Positions 43,214 through 55,809 are shown, counted from the stretch's first letter. The stretch: 64,000 nt of DNA from RPQJ01 sp963748985 (GCA_963748985.1 CAVVKQ010000011.1:173660-237659); one strand, 5' to 3'. The notes: generated by a model from the letters alone, not told the origin. A program made the numbers and translations.

Positions 43214-44107
43214 CTTCATCAGCGCCATCGCGGTGCCGATCAGCGCCGAAACCTCGGTCATGTTCCCCGGCACGATCATGGTGTTGTTCTTCTGCGCCAG
43301 CTGCGCGTAGGCCTCGACGGCCTTTTCGGCCACCTTGAGCTGCACCGCCTGCTCGCCGCCCGGGGACTGGATCGCCTGCGCGACCTTGCGGATCGCATCC
43401 GCCGTCGCCTCGGCCACCGCCACGATCGCGGAGGCCTCGCCCTGCGCCTGGTTGATTTCGGCCTGCCGCTGGCCCTCGGAGCGCGCGATGTAGGCTTCGC
43501 GCTCGCCGGTGGCAATGTTGATCTGCTCCTGCTTGCGGCCTTCCGAGGCCGCGATCAGCGCGCGCTTCTCGCGCTCGGCCGTGATCTGCGCCTGCATCGA
43601 ACGCAGGATTTCCTGCGGCGGCGTGAGGTCCTTGATCTCGTAGCGCAGCACCTTGACGCCCCAGTTGCCGGCCGCCTCGTCGAGCGCGCTCACCACCGAC
43701 GCATTGATCGCGTCGCGTTCCTCGAAGGTCTTGTCGAGTTCCATCTTGCCGATCACCGAGCGCAGCAGGGTCTGCGCCAGCTGGGTGATCGCAAGCACGT
43801 AATTGCTCGAGCCGTAGCTGGCGCGCATCGGGTCCGTGACCTGGAAATAGATGATGCCGTCGACCTGCAGCTGCGTGTTGTCCCTGGTGATGCAGACCTG
43901 GCTCGGCACGTCGAGCGGCACTTCCTTGAGCGAGTGCTTGTAGGCGACGCGCTCGATGAACGGCACCACGAAGCTGAGACCGGGCGTCAGCGTGCGGTCG
44001 TACTTGCCGAGCCGCTCGACGACCCAGGCGTGCTGCTGCGGCACGATCTTGATCGTCTTCATGACGAAGATGATCGCGATGATTGCGAGTACGAGTGCGA
44101 TTTCCAT
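43202..44107 (-). CDS. SPFH/stomatin-family protein (QmcA-like)
   Basis: 301 residues. An N-terminal membrane anchor (LVLAIIAIIFVMKTI) is followed by the SPFH domain (VPQQHAWVVERLGKYDRTLTPG, VDGIIYFQVTDPMRASYGSS) and an Ala/Glu-rich coiled coil (AEREKRALIAASEGRKQEQI). It ends EVSALIGTAMALMKGRG, the last two residues and stop coming from the T3 repeat. Such proteins form membrane microdomain scaffolds and associate with FtsH (QmcA/HflKC group). NfeD, its usual partner, lies upstream, but is frameshifted. Confidence 0.92.
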   Translation of the reverse strand: MEIALVLAIIAIIFVMKTIKIVPQQHAWVVERLGKYDRTLTPGLSFVVPFIERVAYKHSLKEVPLDVPSQVCITRDNTQLQVDGIIYFQVTDPMRASYGSSNYVLAITQLAQTLLRSVIGKMELDKTFEERDAINASVVSALDEAAGNWGVKVLRYEIKDLTPPQEILRSMQAQITAEREKRALIAASEGRKQEQINIATGEREAYIARSEGQRQAEINQAQGEASAIVAVAEATADAIRKVAQAIQSPGGEQAVQLKVAEKAVEAYAQLAQKNNTMIVPGNMTEVSALIGTAMALMKGRG

Positions 44108-44149
44108 GGATCAGTCCGTCCCTTTGCCTTGAGTCGATTGCCGTGCCGG

Positions 44150-44594
44150 TCAATGCCGCGGGGCAGCGGGTTCGAGCACGAGCCAGTTGCCTTCCACTGC
44201 GCTCACGAGATGTTCGCCGGCCGCGGCAGGCGCGCCCGGCGCCAGCCGTGCTTCCCAGGCTGAGCCTCGATACTGTACCCGCGCCGTCCGATTCGGGGAC
44301 CATTCCTGCACGAACACGCGCTCACCGATGTCGAGATTGACGTCGCGATTGCTCGCCGCAGGCAACGCTGGGCGCCTCGCGCGTACGGCGCCAGCGCCAG
44401 AACGCGGTCCCACCACCGGCGACCGCAGCCGCGGCGACGATCTGCAGCGGCACTCCGAAGCCGAGGTGGCTCGCGATCGCCCCGGCCGCGAGGCCGAGCG
44501 CCAGCACAAGCATGTAGAAGCTGCCGGTGGACAGTTCGACTGCGACCGCGATCCCTGCCAGCACCCACCAGACCGTCGCTGCGGACAATTCCAT
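44150..44594 (-). pseudogene. NfeD-family membrane protein, frameshifted
   Basis: The first ~75 codons (ATG 44594) encode two to three membrane segments: VWWVLAGIAVAVELSTGSFY, LVLALGLAAGAIASHLGF and LQIVAAAAVAGGGTAFW. The matching C-terminal OB-fold is in another frame, from about 44385 to TGA 44150: ALPAASNRDVNLDIGERVFV, RVQYRGSAWEARLAPG, VSAVEGNWLVLEP. One extra base between about 44370 and 44395 explains it. In the first frame translation would stop at 44322 after 90 residues, losing the OB domain. It is paired with the SPFH gene downstream, as usual for NfeD. Confidence 0.8.
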
Positions 44595-44604
44595 GCCAGT
44601 TCCC

Positions 44605-45681
44605 TCAGCCAGCCACGAAATGGATACGGCCGGCGTCGTCCACGGTACGCTTGAGATCGCCGGCGTGCCAAAGGTAATTCAGGTGCGCGACGGTTTCGCC
44701 GAGTGCCAGGAAGCGGTGATAGCCGCGCAGTGGACGCCCGTACATGACCGGCAACAGCCCATAGGCCACTTGCGGCTCACGGCAGGCCTCGCGCAGGCTC
44801 GCCAGTTGCTGGAGGTGGTGCGAGCGCAGCACGTCCACGCGCCGGTGCAGACCCCGGAACGGCCGGCCGTGGGACGGCAGCACGAGCGTGTCCGGCGCGC
44901 AGTGCTCGAGCCGCGCGAGCGACTCCAGGAATTCACGCAGCGGATTCGCGTCCGGCCGCGACGGCAGCACGCTCACGTTGGGTGAGATCGTGGGCAGGAC
45001 CTGATCGCCGGCGATCAGAACCAGGTCCTGCGCGTCATACAGGCACAGGTGCCCGCGGCAATGCCCGCTGGTCTCGATGACGTCCCAGTCGCGACCCGCG
45101 GCGTGCACTCGCTCGCCGCCGGCAGTTGCCTGCGCCAGCGGAGGCAGGCCGCCGTACCAGGCGCCGTGTTCCCTGCCCGAGGCATTGCGCAACGTCTCGA
45201 GCTCGACCTCCATGCCGTGCGCTGTGACGAACGCGAGCTGCTGCTCGCGCAATGCTTCCGGCGATGCAGCAAGGTAACCGCCGGTCGAACGGTGGCCGAT
45301 TTCGGACATCCATACAGGGGCACCGTGGCGCTCGTGCAGCCAGCGCGAGAGACCCATGTGGTCCGGATGATCGTGCGTGATGAAAATCCGGCGCAGCGCG
45401 CGGCCCTCGAGATCATGCGCCTCGAGACTGTGCCAGGCTGCGCGGCAGACGTCGTCGGCGAGGCCCGTGTCCACCAGCATCCAGCCGTCTTCGTGCCGCA
45501 GCAGCCACACGTTGATGTGGTTCAACTCCATCGGCAGCGGAATGCGCGCCCAGCGCAGGCCGGCGCCGATCTCGATGGCGCGGCCGGGTTCCGGCGGATC
45601 GGTCTCCAGGTAATCGAGAGCCCGGCGCGGCGACGGGTACAGCTCGCCCTCGGCGGTCAACGCACCGCGATGTTCGCTCAT
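44605..45681 (-). CDS. MBL-fold metallo-hydrolase
   Basis: 358 residues of the glyoxalase II-like metallo-beta-lactamase superfamily. Metal motif FITHDHPDHMGLS, third ligand in ETSGHCRGHLCLYD, GDQVLPTISPNVSV as the Asp region and LPSHGRPFRG as the last His. A C-terminal helical part (HHLQQLASLRE) resembles the LACTB2 type. The substrate is unknown. It overlaps lnt by ATGA and lies 10 bases upstream of nfeD, so it is inside the miaB-lnt transcript. Confidence 0.88.
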   Translation of the reverse strand: MSEHRGALTAEGELYPSPRRALDYLETDPPEPGRAIEIGAGLRWARIPLPMELNHINVWLLRHEDGWMLVDTGLADDVCRAAWHSLEAHDLEGRALRRIFITHDHPDHMGLSRWLHERHGAPVWMSEIGHRSTGGYLAASPEALREQQLAFVTAHGMEVELETLRNASGREHGAWYGGLPPLAQATAGGERVHAAGRDWDVIETSGHCRGHLCLYDAQDLVLIAGDQVLPTISPNVSVLPSRPDANPLREFLESLARLEHCAPDTLVLPSHGRPFRGLHRRVDVLRSHHLQQLASLREACREPQVAYGLLPVMYGRPLRGYHRFLALGETVAHLNYLWHAGDLKRTVDDAGRIHFVAG

Positions 45682-47211
45682 CGCCGGGTACTCCGGCGGT
45701 ACGACACCGCCATGACAGCGAGTCCGAGCCAGAGCACGGCAAGGATGGGCCAGTTGCCGAACCGCACGTAGGGCGTGAGACCCGAACGCGGCTGCACTTC
45801 GCCCGTGAGCACGCCGGGCTGGAACTGCGGCAGCGTCCCGAGCAGCGAACCGTCGTGCCCGATCAGCGCAGTGACGCCGTCGTTCGTCGCGCGCAGCATC
45901 GCGCGCCCGCTCTCGAGCGAACGCATGCGGCTGATGTCGAGGTGCTGGTGTGGCGCGGTCGAGTCACCGAACCAGGCGTCGTTGGTGACGTTGACGAGCA
46001 GCGACGACTGGCGGACCACCCCAAGCTGCTCGGAACCGTAGGCGTCCTCGTAGCAGACGGTCGGCGCAAACGTTTCGCCCGCCGCCCGCAACGGCGCCGG
46101 ATCGGCAGGTCCCGGCTGGAAATCGGAATACGGCAGGTTCATGAGCCGCAGCCATTCGCGCACGGCTTGGGGCACCGGGAAGAACTCGCCAAAGGGGACG
46201 AGTCGACGCTTGTCATACCACTGCACCGGCTGTTCGAGCGACCAGGCCGCGACCGAGTTGTAGTACGAACCCGTCGCTGCGTCGCGCCGCAGCAGGCCCA
46301 TCAGCAGCGATGAACCGTTCTCGTTCGCGAGCGCGGACATCTGCGCGAGGTATGGGCGCACGTTTGCTTCGAGTGACGGAATCGCCGACTCCGGCCACAC
46401 GATGACGTCCGCGCCGAGGTACGGCACCATCATGTCCGCGTACAGCTGCATCGTGTGCGCGCGCTGATCCGCCGCCCACTTCATCGACTGCGGCACGGCA
46501 CCCTGCACCAGCGCTGCACGGATCGGTGCACCACGCGGCACCGTCCACTCGATGCGAGTCAGTGCGGTGCCGGTGCCCCACACGCACAGGACGACGACGA
46601 CAGCGACGATGCGATCACGTCGCTCGCCGAGCAACAAGGCGGCCAGTGCGCCCGCCGTGATCGCGACGGCGAGGCTCACGCCGTAGACGCCGAGCAGCGG
46701 CGCGAAGCCGCGCAAAGGGGTCGCGAGTTGCGTGTACCCGAGCGCGAGCCACGGGAATCCGCTCAGGAACCAGCCGCGCAGCCATTCCGACAGTACCCAC
46801 AGCACAGGCAGCAGGAACAGCCAGCGCAGTGCGCCGGCGGCGGGTGCCCAGCGCGCGCCGATGTAACCGACGGCCGCGGTATACGCCGCCATGATCGCCA
46901 CCATGCCCAGCATCAGCAGCAGCGCGACCCATACCGGCGCCTGACCGACGAGGTGGATGCTGTGGTACAGCCAGTAAGTGCCGGCGAGGAAGGTGCCGGC
47001 CGTGAACAGGAAACCGCGCCAGGCGGCTTCACGCGGACTCGCGCCGTGCCAGAGCACGAACAGGGCGGCCGTGCACGCGAAGGCCAGCAGGTATTGAGAG
47101 CTGGGAGCGAAGGCGAGCCGCGAGCAGGCCGCCGAGCGGCAGCGCCAGCCAGCGTCCCCAGCCGAGGAGGCCTCGCAGGCGGGCCGCAACGTCCACCCCG
47201 CTAGCCGCCAT
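45678..47211 (-). CDS. lnt: apolipoprotein N-acyltransferase, frame interrupted near the 5' end
   Basis: The last enzyme of lipoprotein maturation, in the inner membrane. The N-terminus MAASGVDVAARLRGLLGWGR and LALPLGGLLA are in the frame from ATG 47211. The rest, from LAFAPSSQYLLAFACTAALF at about 47112 to the stop 45678, is in another frame and carries the membrane segments and the C-N hydrolase triad: E in VIVWPESAIPSLE, K in QWYDKRRLVPFGEFF, C in APTVCYEDAYG. One extra base near 47113 restores a normal Lnt. Since lnt is essential in most gammaproteobacteria, a sequence error is plausible. A start within the second frame would lose the first helix. Confidence 0.88.
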
Positions 47212-48067
47212 CCGCCGGGCGTAATTCGAGATCGCGCGGCGAGGTCACGCGCAGGGTCTCGATGCGGCGCCGGTCCGCGCGGGTCACTTTCAGTTCGAGC
47301 CCGCCGATCTGCACGGCTTCGCCGCGGCGCGGCATCCGTCCCAGTTCCTGCAGGATCAGGCCGCCAATGGTGTCGCATTCCTCGTCCGAGAACCGCGTAC
47401 CGAACGCCTGGTTGAAGTCCTCGATGCGCGTGAGCGCAGGCACGGTCCAGCTGCGGTCGGCTTCCTTGCGGATGCCCTCGCTCTCGTCGACATCGTATTC
47501 GTCGCCGATATCGCCCACGATCTGCTCGAGCACGTCTTCGATCGTGAGCAGGCCCGAAACGCCGCCGTATTCGTCGACGACGATTGCCATGTGGTTGTGC
47601 GTGACGCGGAATTCCTTGAGCAGCACGTTGAGGCGCTTGCTCTCCGGAATGAACACGGCGGGACGCAGGCATTCCTTGATGTCGAAATCGTCGGGCTGGT
47701 CCTCGACGAAGAACCGCAGCAGGTCCTTGGCGAGCAGGATGCCCTGCACCTCGTCGCGATCCTCGCCGACGACGGGAAAGCGCGAGTGCCCCGATTCGAT
47801 GACGACCGGCAGGATCTTCTCGACCGGCTCGTCGCGGTTGATCACGACCATCTGCGATCGCGGCACCATGATGTCGCGCACCTGGATCTCGGAGACTTCC
47901 AGCACCGACTCCAGCATCTGCAGGACGTCGGCGTCGATCAGCCCGCGTTCCCGGGCCTCGACCAGGATGGCAGCGAGCTCGTCGAGGTCGCGCGGCTCGC
48001 CCGTGATCGAGTTGGCCAGTCGCCTGAGCCAGCTGCCCGTCGAACCCGTTTGTCCGCTACTACTCAT
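47201..48067 (-). CDS. corC: CorC/YbeX-type CBS-domain protein
   Basis: 288 residues. Two CBS domains occupy about 60-190 (IMVPRSQMVVINRDEPVEKI, GHSRFPVVGEDRDEVQGILL, and MAIVVDEYGGVSGLLTIEDV). A CorC_HlyC C-terminal domain follows (AFGTRFSDEECDTIGGLILQELGRMPRRGE). It has no membrane helices. It is linked to magnesium/cobalt efflux and, in E. coli, to ribosome homeostasis together with YbeY. It overlaps ybeY by ATGA and lnt by 11 bases. Confidence 0.93.
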   Translation of the reverse strand: MSSSGQTGSTGSWLRRLANSITGEPRDLDELAAILVEARERGLIDADVLQMLESVLEVSEIQVRDIMVPRSQMVVINRDEPVEKILPVVIESGHSRFPVVGEDRDEVQGILLAKDLLRFFVEDQPDDFDIKECLRPAVFIPESKRLNVLLKEFRVTHNHMAIVVDEYGGVSGLLTIEDVLEQIVGDIGDEYDVDESEGIRKEADRSWTVPALTRIEDFNQAFGTRFSDEECDTIGGLILQELGRMPRRGEAVQIGGLELKVTRADRRRIETLRVTSPRDLELRPADGG

Positions 48068-48621
48068 ACAGCCTGTTCGGTGACCTGGGCGTACGGATCA
48101 TGAAACCCCAATCCGCGCAGGATTTCCACCTCGAGCGCCTCCATCGTGCGGGCATCGCGCGCGCTTTCGTGGTCATAGTCCAGCAGGTGCAGCGTGCCGT
48201 GCACCACCATGTGGGCCCAGTGGGCGCGCAGCGTCTTGCCCTGTTCACGGGCTTCGCGGGCCACTACCGGGGCGCAGATCACGAGATCCCCAAGGATGCC
48301 GGTGGCGACACGTTCCTCGGGCGACGAAGGGAACGACAACACGTTGGTCGGCTGATCCTTGCCGCGATACTCGCGGTCCAGTCGACGGCTCTCAGCGCTG
48401 CCCACAACGCGCACGCACGCGGCGGCGCCCTTCGCCACCGATTCGTGCATCCGAAGCTTGCGCGCCGACAGCGATGCGAGCCCCCCCGCATGGGCCGCGC
48501 GTGCCCAGCGCCGCAGGGTGACGGCGCCCGGGACCCAGGGCCGTCGCGTGGTGAGCTGCACTGCGACTTGCAGCGGCGACAGCGCATAGGCGGAACCGCG
48601 GGTGGGCTGACTGCGCATCAA
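48064..48621 (-). CDS. ybeY: endoribonuclease YbeY
   Basis: 185 residues. The zinc motif is HGTLHLLDYDHE (the common H-G-x-L-H-L-x-G-Y-D-H with D in place of G), and the NVLSFP block (PTNVLSFPSS) and LGDLVICAPVV precede it. It is a single-strand RNase needed for 16S 3'-end maturation and rRNA quality control. It lies between phoH and corC, overlapping both, as in E. coli. Confidence 0.93.
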   Translation of the reverse strand: MMRSQPTRGSAYALSPLQVAVQLTTRRPWVPGAVTLRRWARAAHAGGLASLSARKLRMHESVAKGAAACVRVVGSAESRRLDREYRGKDQPTNVLSFPSSPEERVATGILGDLVICAPVVAREAREQGKTLRAHWAHMVVHGTLHLLDYDHESARDARTMEALEVEILRGLGFHDPYAQVTEQAV

Positions 48622-49607
48622 CGATCCCGGGCGTCCTCGGCGTCCGAGTTGCGCTCGTACGCCTGCACGATCCGCTGCACCAGCGGGTGCCGCACGACGT
48701 CAAGCGCGTTGAAGAACGTGAAGGCGACGCCGTCGACGCCGCGCAGCACTTCGATCGCGTGACGCAGCCCCGAACGCTGTTGCCGCGGCAGGTCCACCTG
48801 CGTGATGTCGCCGGTGACGACGGCCTTCGAGCCGAAGCCGAGGCGCGTCAGGAACATTTTCATCTGCTCGACCGAGGTGTTCTGCGCTTCGTCGAGGATG
48901 ATGAACGAGTCATTGAGCGAGCGGCCGCGCATGAACGCGAGCGGTGCCACTTCGATGACCTGCCGTTCGATGTTGCGCGCAACGCGGTCGAAACCCATCA
49001 TCTCGTAGAGCGCGTCGTACATCGGACGCAGGTATGGATCGACTTTCTGCGCCATGTCGCCCGGCAGGAAGCCGAGCCGTTCGCCGGCTTCGACCGCCGG
49101 TCGCACGAGCACGATGCGACGCACGCTGCCTGAATGCAACGCTTCGACGGCGCTGGCAACCGCGAGATAGGTCTTGCCCGTGCCTGCAGGCCCGATGCCG
49201 AACGTGAGGTCGTTCACGCGGATCTGATCCATGTACTGGCGCTGGTTCGGCCCGCGGCCACGGATGCCGCCGCGCTGCGTGTGCACGACCGTCTCGTTGC
49301 CACCAACAGCCCCCTGCTCCGTGACCGGGCGCGGGAACCCGAACTCCTGCACGCAGAGATGCACACGGTCGGGCGAGAGGGTTTCCTGTGCGGAGAGTTC
49401 GAACATCCGGGCGAGCACCGCGGACGCATTGGCCACCGCCTCGGCGGGACCGAGCACCTGCATGTCGTAGCCGCGCCGTCGAACTTCGACGCCGAGGCGT
49501 TCCTCGACGTGACGCAGGTTCTGCTCCATCGGTCCCGCAAAATTTGCGAGCCGCGAATTGTCGGCGCCAGCGAGCGAGAGTTCGCGCGATTCGACCTGTG
49601 AATTCAA
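48618..49607 (-). CDS. PhoH-like ATPase (YbeZ)
   Basis: About 329 residues. Walker A is GIGPAGTGKTYLAVA; Walker B is DSFIILDEAQNTSVEQMKMF, and VTGDITQVDLPR is the following helicase-like motif. An N-terminal KH-like part (LRHVEERLGVEVRRRGYDMQ) suggests RNA binding. The likely start is TTG 49607, whose TTGA overlaps the miaB stop; the frame is open back to 49640 within miaB. It works with YbeY in RNA metabolism in characterised relatives. Confidence 0.93.
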   Translation of the reverse strand: MNSQVESRELSLAGADNSRLANFAGPMEQNLRHVEERLGVEVRRRGYDMQVLGPAEAVANASAVLARMFELSAQETLSPDRVHLCVQEFGFPRPVTEQGAVGGNETVVHTQRGGIRGRGPNQRQYMDQIRVNDLTFGIGPAGTGKTYLAVASAVEALHSGSVRRIVLVRPAVEAGERLGFLPGDMAQKVDPYLRPMYDALYEMMGFDRVARNIERQVIEVAPLAFMRGRSLNDSFIILDEAQNTSVEQMKMFLTRLGFGSKAVVTGDITQVDLPRQQRSGLRHAIEVLRGVDGVAFTFFNALDVVRHPLVQRIVQAYERNSDAEDARDR

Positions 49608-50950
49608 GCGCTGCTCCGTGCGGGCTCTTCGGCTACCCACCGACCCCGCAGCGAATTCGGCATCGCCTCGGTGATGACGACGTCGGTGAAGCGGTTGATG
49701 AGCGAGGTCGGGCCATCGAAGTTGACCCAGCGATTATTCTCGGTGCGACCAGCGAGCTGGCGCCTGTCACGCTTCGACGGGCGCTCGACCAGAACCCGCT
49801 GGGTCGTGCCGATCATGCTGCGGCTGATCGCCAGGGCCTGCGCATTGAGCTGGGCCTGCAGCCGCTCGAGGCGCGCCTGCTTCTCTGCGTGCGTCACGTC
49901 ATCCGGCAGCGACGATGCGGGTGTGCCGGGTCGCTGGCTATAGATGAAGCTGAAGCTCTGGTCGAAGCCGATGTCGCGCACTAGTTCGAGCGTGGCGGCG
50001 AAATCACGCTCCGTCTCGCCCGGAAAGCCGACGATGATGTCCGTCGTCAGGCTGATGTCGGGCCGGACTTCGCGCAGCCGGCGCAGCTTCTGCTTGTACT
50101 CGAGCACGGTGTGGCCGCGCTTCATCAGTGCGAGCACGCGGTCCGAACCGCTTTGCACTGGCAGGTGCAGGTAGTTGGCGAGCTGCGGTACATCACGGTA
50201 GGCCTCGATCAGGCTGTCGCGGAATTCAACCGGGTGCGAGGTGGTGAAGCGAATGCGTTCGATGCCGGGCACGGCTGCGACGAGGTAGATGAGCGCGGCA
50301 AGGTCCGCCAGGCCGCCCCCAGCCATCGGGCCGCGATACGCGTTCACGTTCTGGCCGAGCAGCGTGATCTCGACCACGCCCTGCTGCGCCAGCGATCGAA
50401 TCTCCGCGAGCACCTGTTCGAGCGGGCGGCTGACCTCTTCGCCGCGCGTGTACGGCACCACGCAGAACGTGCAGTACTTGCTGCAGCCTTCCATGATCGA
50501 GACGAAGGCCGTCACGCCTTCGGCTCGCGGTGCGGGCAGCCGGTCGAATTTCTCGATTTCGGGGAAGCTGATGTCGACCACCGCTCGCCCCTGACTGCGC
50601 AACTGCTCGAGCATGTCGGGCAGGCGGTGGATCGTCTGCGGGCCGAACACGAGATCGACGAACGGCGCTCGCGCGGTGATGCCCTCGCCCTCCTGGCTCG
50701 CCACGCATCCGCCCACGCCGATGATGACGTGCGGGCGCGCAGCCTTCAGGTCGCGCCAGCGGCCGAGCTGCGAGAACACTTTCTCCTGCGCCTTCTCGCG
50801 CACGGAGCACGTGTTGAGCAGCAACAGGTCGGCTTCTTCCGGGTTCTCGGTGGCCTCGTAGCCGCCGCACTCACGCAGCACGTCCGCCATCCGCGCGGAG
50901 TCGTACTCGTTCATCTGGCAGCCGAAGGTCTTGAGGTGTACACGAGGCAT
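49604..50950 (-). CDS. miaB: tRNA-2-methylthio-N6-dimethylallyladenosine synthase
   Basis: 448 residues of the methylthiotransferase family. Three N-terminal cysteines bind one cluster (FGCQMNEYDS, NTCSVREKA, GGCVASQEG), and the radical-SAM motif is CSKYCTFC. A TRAM domain forms the C-terminus (GTTQRVLVERPSKRDRRQLAGRTENNRWVNF). It modifies A37 of tRNAs reading UNN codons. ATG 50950 gives MPRVHLKTFGCQ, the family start. It is the first gene of the miaB-phoH-ybeY-corC-lnt operon. Confidence 0.97.
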   Translation of the reverse strand: MPRVHLKTFGCQMNEYDSARMADVLRECGGYEATENPEEADLLLLNTCSVREKAQEKVFSQLGRWRDLKAARPHVIIGVGGCVASQEGEGITARAPFVDLVFGPQTIHRLPDMLEQLRSQGRAVVDISFPEIEKFDRLPAPRAEGVTAFVSIMEGCSKYCTFCVVPYTRGEEVSRPLEQVLAEIRSLAQQGVVEITLLGQNVNAYRGPMAGGGLADLAALIYLVAAVPGIERIRFTTSHPVEFRDSLIEAYRDVPQLANYLHLPVQSGSDRVLALMKRGHTVLEYKQKLRRLREVRPDISLTTDIIVGFPGETERDFAATLELVRDIGFDQSFSFIYSQRPGTPASSLPDDVTHAEKQARLERLQAQLNAQALAISRSMIGTTQRVLVERPSKRDRRQLAGRTENNRWVNFDGPTSLINRFTDVVITEAMPNSLRGRWVAEEPARSSA

Positions 50951-51061
50951 GGGGCGGCAAGTATACGGAACGTTGCAGCCACGCAGGCCCATCGACGGTG
51001 GCCGGAAAGAAAAAAATCCAGGGAAAACGGCGACTTACCGGTTGCACCAGTGCTCGCCAGT

Positions 51062-51093
51062 CAAAACAGGCCCGCCGCTGCGGTCGGCGGGCC
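51062..51093 (-). terminator. intrinsic terminator downstream of ssb
   Basis: On the minus strand the stem GGCCCGCC/GGCGGGCC (8 bp, 9-nt loop; 51069-51093) is followed by TGTTTTG. It lies 33 bases after the ssb stop and closes that transcript before miaB. Confidence 0.8.
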
Positions 51094-51126
51094 CGTGGTG
51101 CGCGAAACGATTTCGAGCGGCGCTTC

Positions 51127-51612
51127 CTAGAACGGGATGTCGTCGTCGAACGGCGACTCTTCCGGAGCCTGTACCGGGGCGCGACCACCACCAGTGCTGG
51201 CAGGCGCCTGACGGCCTTCACCCCGCGCTTCGCCGCCGCCCATGCCGCCGCCCGCGCCGCCACCACCGCCGCCCGCGCGGCCGCCGAGCATCTGCATCTC
51301 GTTGGCGTTGATCTCGGTCGTGTAGCGGTCGCGGCCTTCCTTGTCCTGCCACTTGCGCGTGCGCAGCTTGCCTTCGACGTAAACCTGCGAGCCCTTTTTC
51401 AGGTACTCGGCCGCGATCTCGGCGAGACGGTCGTACATGACGATGTTGTGCCACTCCGTCTGTTCGCGCTGTTCGCCAGTCTGCTTGTCCTTCCAGCTCT
51501 CGGAAGTGGCAATGCTGAAATTGGTGACCGCCTTGCCGTTCGGCATGTAGCGCGTCTCGGGATCCTTGCCGAGATTGCCGACGAGGATGACTTTGTTGAT
51601 GCCACGTGCCAT
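51127..51612 (-). CDS. ssb: single-stranded DNA-binding protein
   Basis: 161 residues. The OB fold shows MARGINKVILVGNLGKDPE, NFSIATSESWKDKQTGEQ, TEWHNIVMYDRLAEIAAEYL and VEGKLRTRKWQDKEG. A Gly-rich linker (about 110-135) leads to the acidic tip ESPFDDDIPF, which binds partner proteins. It protects ssDNA in replication and repair. It is downstream of an MFS gene and divergent uvrA, a common gammaproteobacterial cluster. Confidence 0.97.
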   Translation of the reverse strand: MARGINKVILVGNLGKDPETRYMPNGKAVTNFSIATSESWKDKQTGEQREQTEWHNIVMYDRLAEIAAEYLKKGSQVYVEGKLRTRKWQDKEGRDRYTTEINANEMQMLGGRAGGGGGGAGGGMGGGEARGEGRQAPASTGGGRAPVQAPEESPFDDDIPF

Positions 51613-51699
51613 TCGGGGAAGCCTGCGCAGGAGTGGGGGAAGGGGTGGGATTTTACGGCAACCGGGGGGTCGCCGCGTAAGGATGCAAAACGGCCGGAT

Positions 51700-52881
51700 T
51701 CAGCTGGAAACAACCTCTGGGGCGGCCAGCGAGGGCCGGAACACCAGCAGCGCCCAGACGAAGGCCATGACGGCACAGCCCCAGAACACGCCGGTGATGC
51801 CGAATCGGCCCAGCAGGACACCGCCCATCACGCCACCAAAGAACGATCCCAGGAACTGGGAGGTGGCAAAGACGCCCAGGGCAGCACCCCGGTCAGCCGT
51901 CGGGGCCGAGTGGGTCAGCAGGGCGGGCAGCCGGGCCTCGAGGTAGTTGAACACCGCGAAGAACAGGACCAGCGCTGCGAGCACCACCCAGAGATGCGCG
52001 TGGTCGAAGCCGAGCAGTGCCTGCGACACGCCCGTGAGCGCAACCGCCAGCACGAACAGGACACCGGCTCCCCCGCTGCGCTCGGTCTTGAGGACCAGCG
52101 GCACGGTGCCCGCAATCGAGGCCAGGAATACGCCCAGGTAGACCTTCCAGTGAGCCTCGCTCGGAATGCCGAGGTTCGTCTCGAGAACCTGCGGCACGGA
52201 GATGAACGTCGCCGTCATGATCGCATGCAGAGCGAACATGCCGAAATACAGCGGACGGAGCTGCGGCCGGCTGACGATTGCGAGCAGGCCCGAAAGCGTG
52301 CGGCTTTCCGCCCCACCTGTCCTTTCCGGCTCGGCCGGAACCGCGAGGTGAAGCAGCAGCAAGCCCAGGATCGCCATCGCCAGCATGATGCCGAAGATAC
52401 CCGGCACGCCCACCGCGGCATCCAGCGCAGGCGCGACGATCAACGCCACGACGAAAGACAGCCCTATGCTGATGCCGATCACGGCCATCGCGCGGGTGCG
52501 GACTTCGGTGCGGGTGAGATCGGCCATCAGCGCCGTCACCGATGCCGAGACGGCACCAGCGCCCTGGACACCGCGGGCCAAGGCCAGCAGCCACGTGGTG
52601 TGCGCGAACATGCCGACCACGGAACCCGCTGCATATAACAGCAATCCGATAGTAATCAGCGGCTTGCGACCGAAGCGGTCCGACCAGCGCCCGAACGGGA
52701 TCTGCAGCAACGCCTGCGTCAGGCCGTAGGCACCCATCGCCAGGCCCAGCATCTCGGGGGAATAGTCGGGCAGCGTGTGAGCGTACAGGGCGAGCACCGG
52801 CAGCATCATGAACATGCCGAGCATGCGCGATGCGTAGATAGCCGCCAGCGCGCCAACGGACCGGCGCTCGATGGGCGTCAT
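51700..52881 (-). CDS. MFS transporter
   Basis: About 393 residues with 12 predicted membrane segments. The MFS loop 2-3 motif is FGRWSDRFGRKPLITIG, and RGVQGAGAVSASVTALMADL is the helix 4 motif of the drug:H+ antiporter type. I favour ATG 52881 (MTPIERRSVGALAAIYASRM) over 52944. The substrate is unknown; genes at this uvrA-ssb position are often YajR/multidrug-like. It is divergent from uvrA with 105 bases between the starts. Confidence 0.88.
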   Translation of the reverse strand: MTPIERRSVGALAAIYASRMLGMFMMLPVLALYAHTLPDYSPEMLGLAMGAYGLTQALLQIPFGRWSDRFGRKPLITIGLLLYAAGSVVGMFAHTTWLLALARGVQGAGAVSASVTALMADLTRTEVRTRAMAVIGISIGLSFVVALIVAPALDAAVGVPGIFGIMLAMAILGLLLLHLAVPAEPERTGGAESRTLSGLLAIVSRPQLRPLYFGMFALHAIMTATFISVPQVLETNLGIPSEAHWKVYLGVFLASIAGTVPLVLKTERSGGAGVLFVLAVALTGVSQALLGFDHAHLWVVLAALVLFFAVFNYLEARLPALLTHSAPTADRGAALGVFATSQFLGSFFGGVMGGVLLGRFGITGVFWGCAVMAFVWALLVFRPSLAAPEVVSS

Positions 52882-52986
52882 CGCCAGCCGCGGGGTCGTC
52901 TCACGGGGTCGGATGGTCTTTGCCTCGGATCGGAAGAGCCGCATATATTAGCAGGCTGCCTCCCGGCAGCTTGAAAGCTGAACTGC

Positions 52987-55809
<2,823 letters not shown>

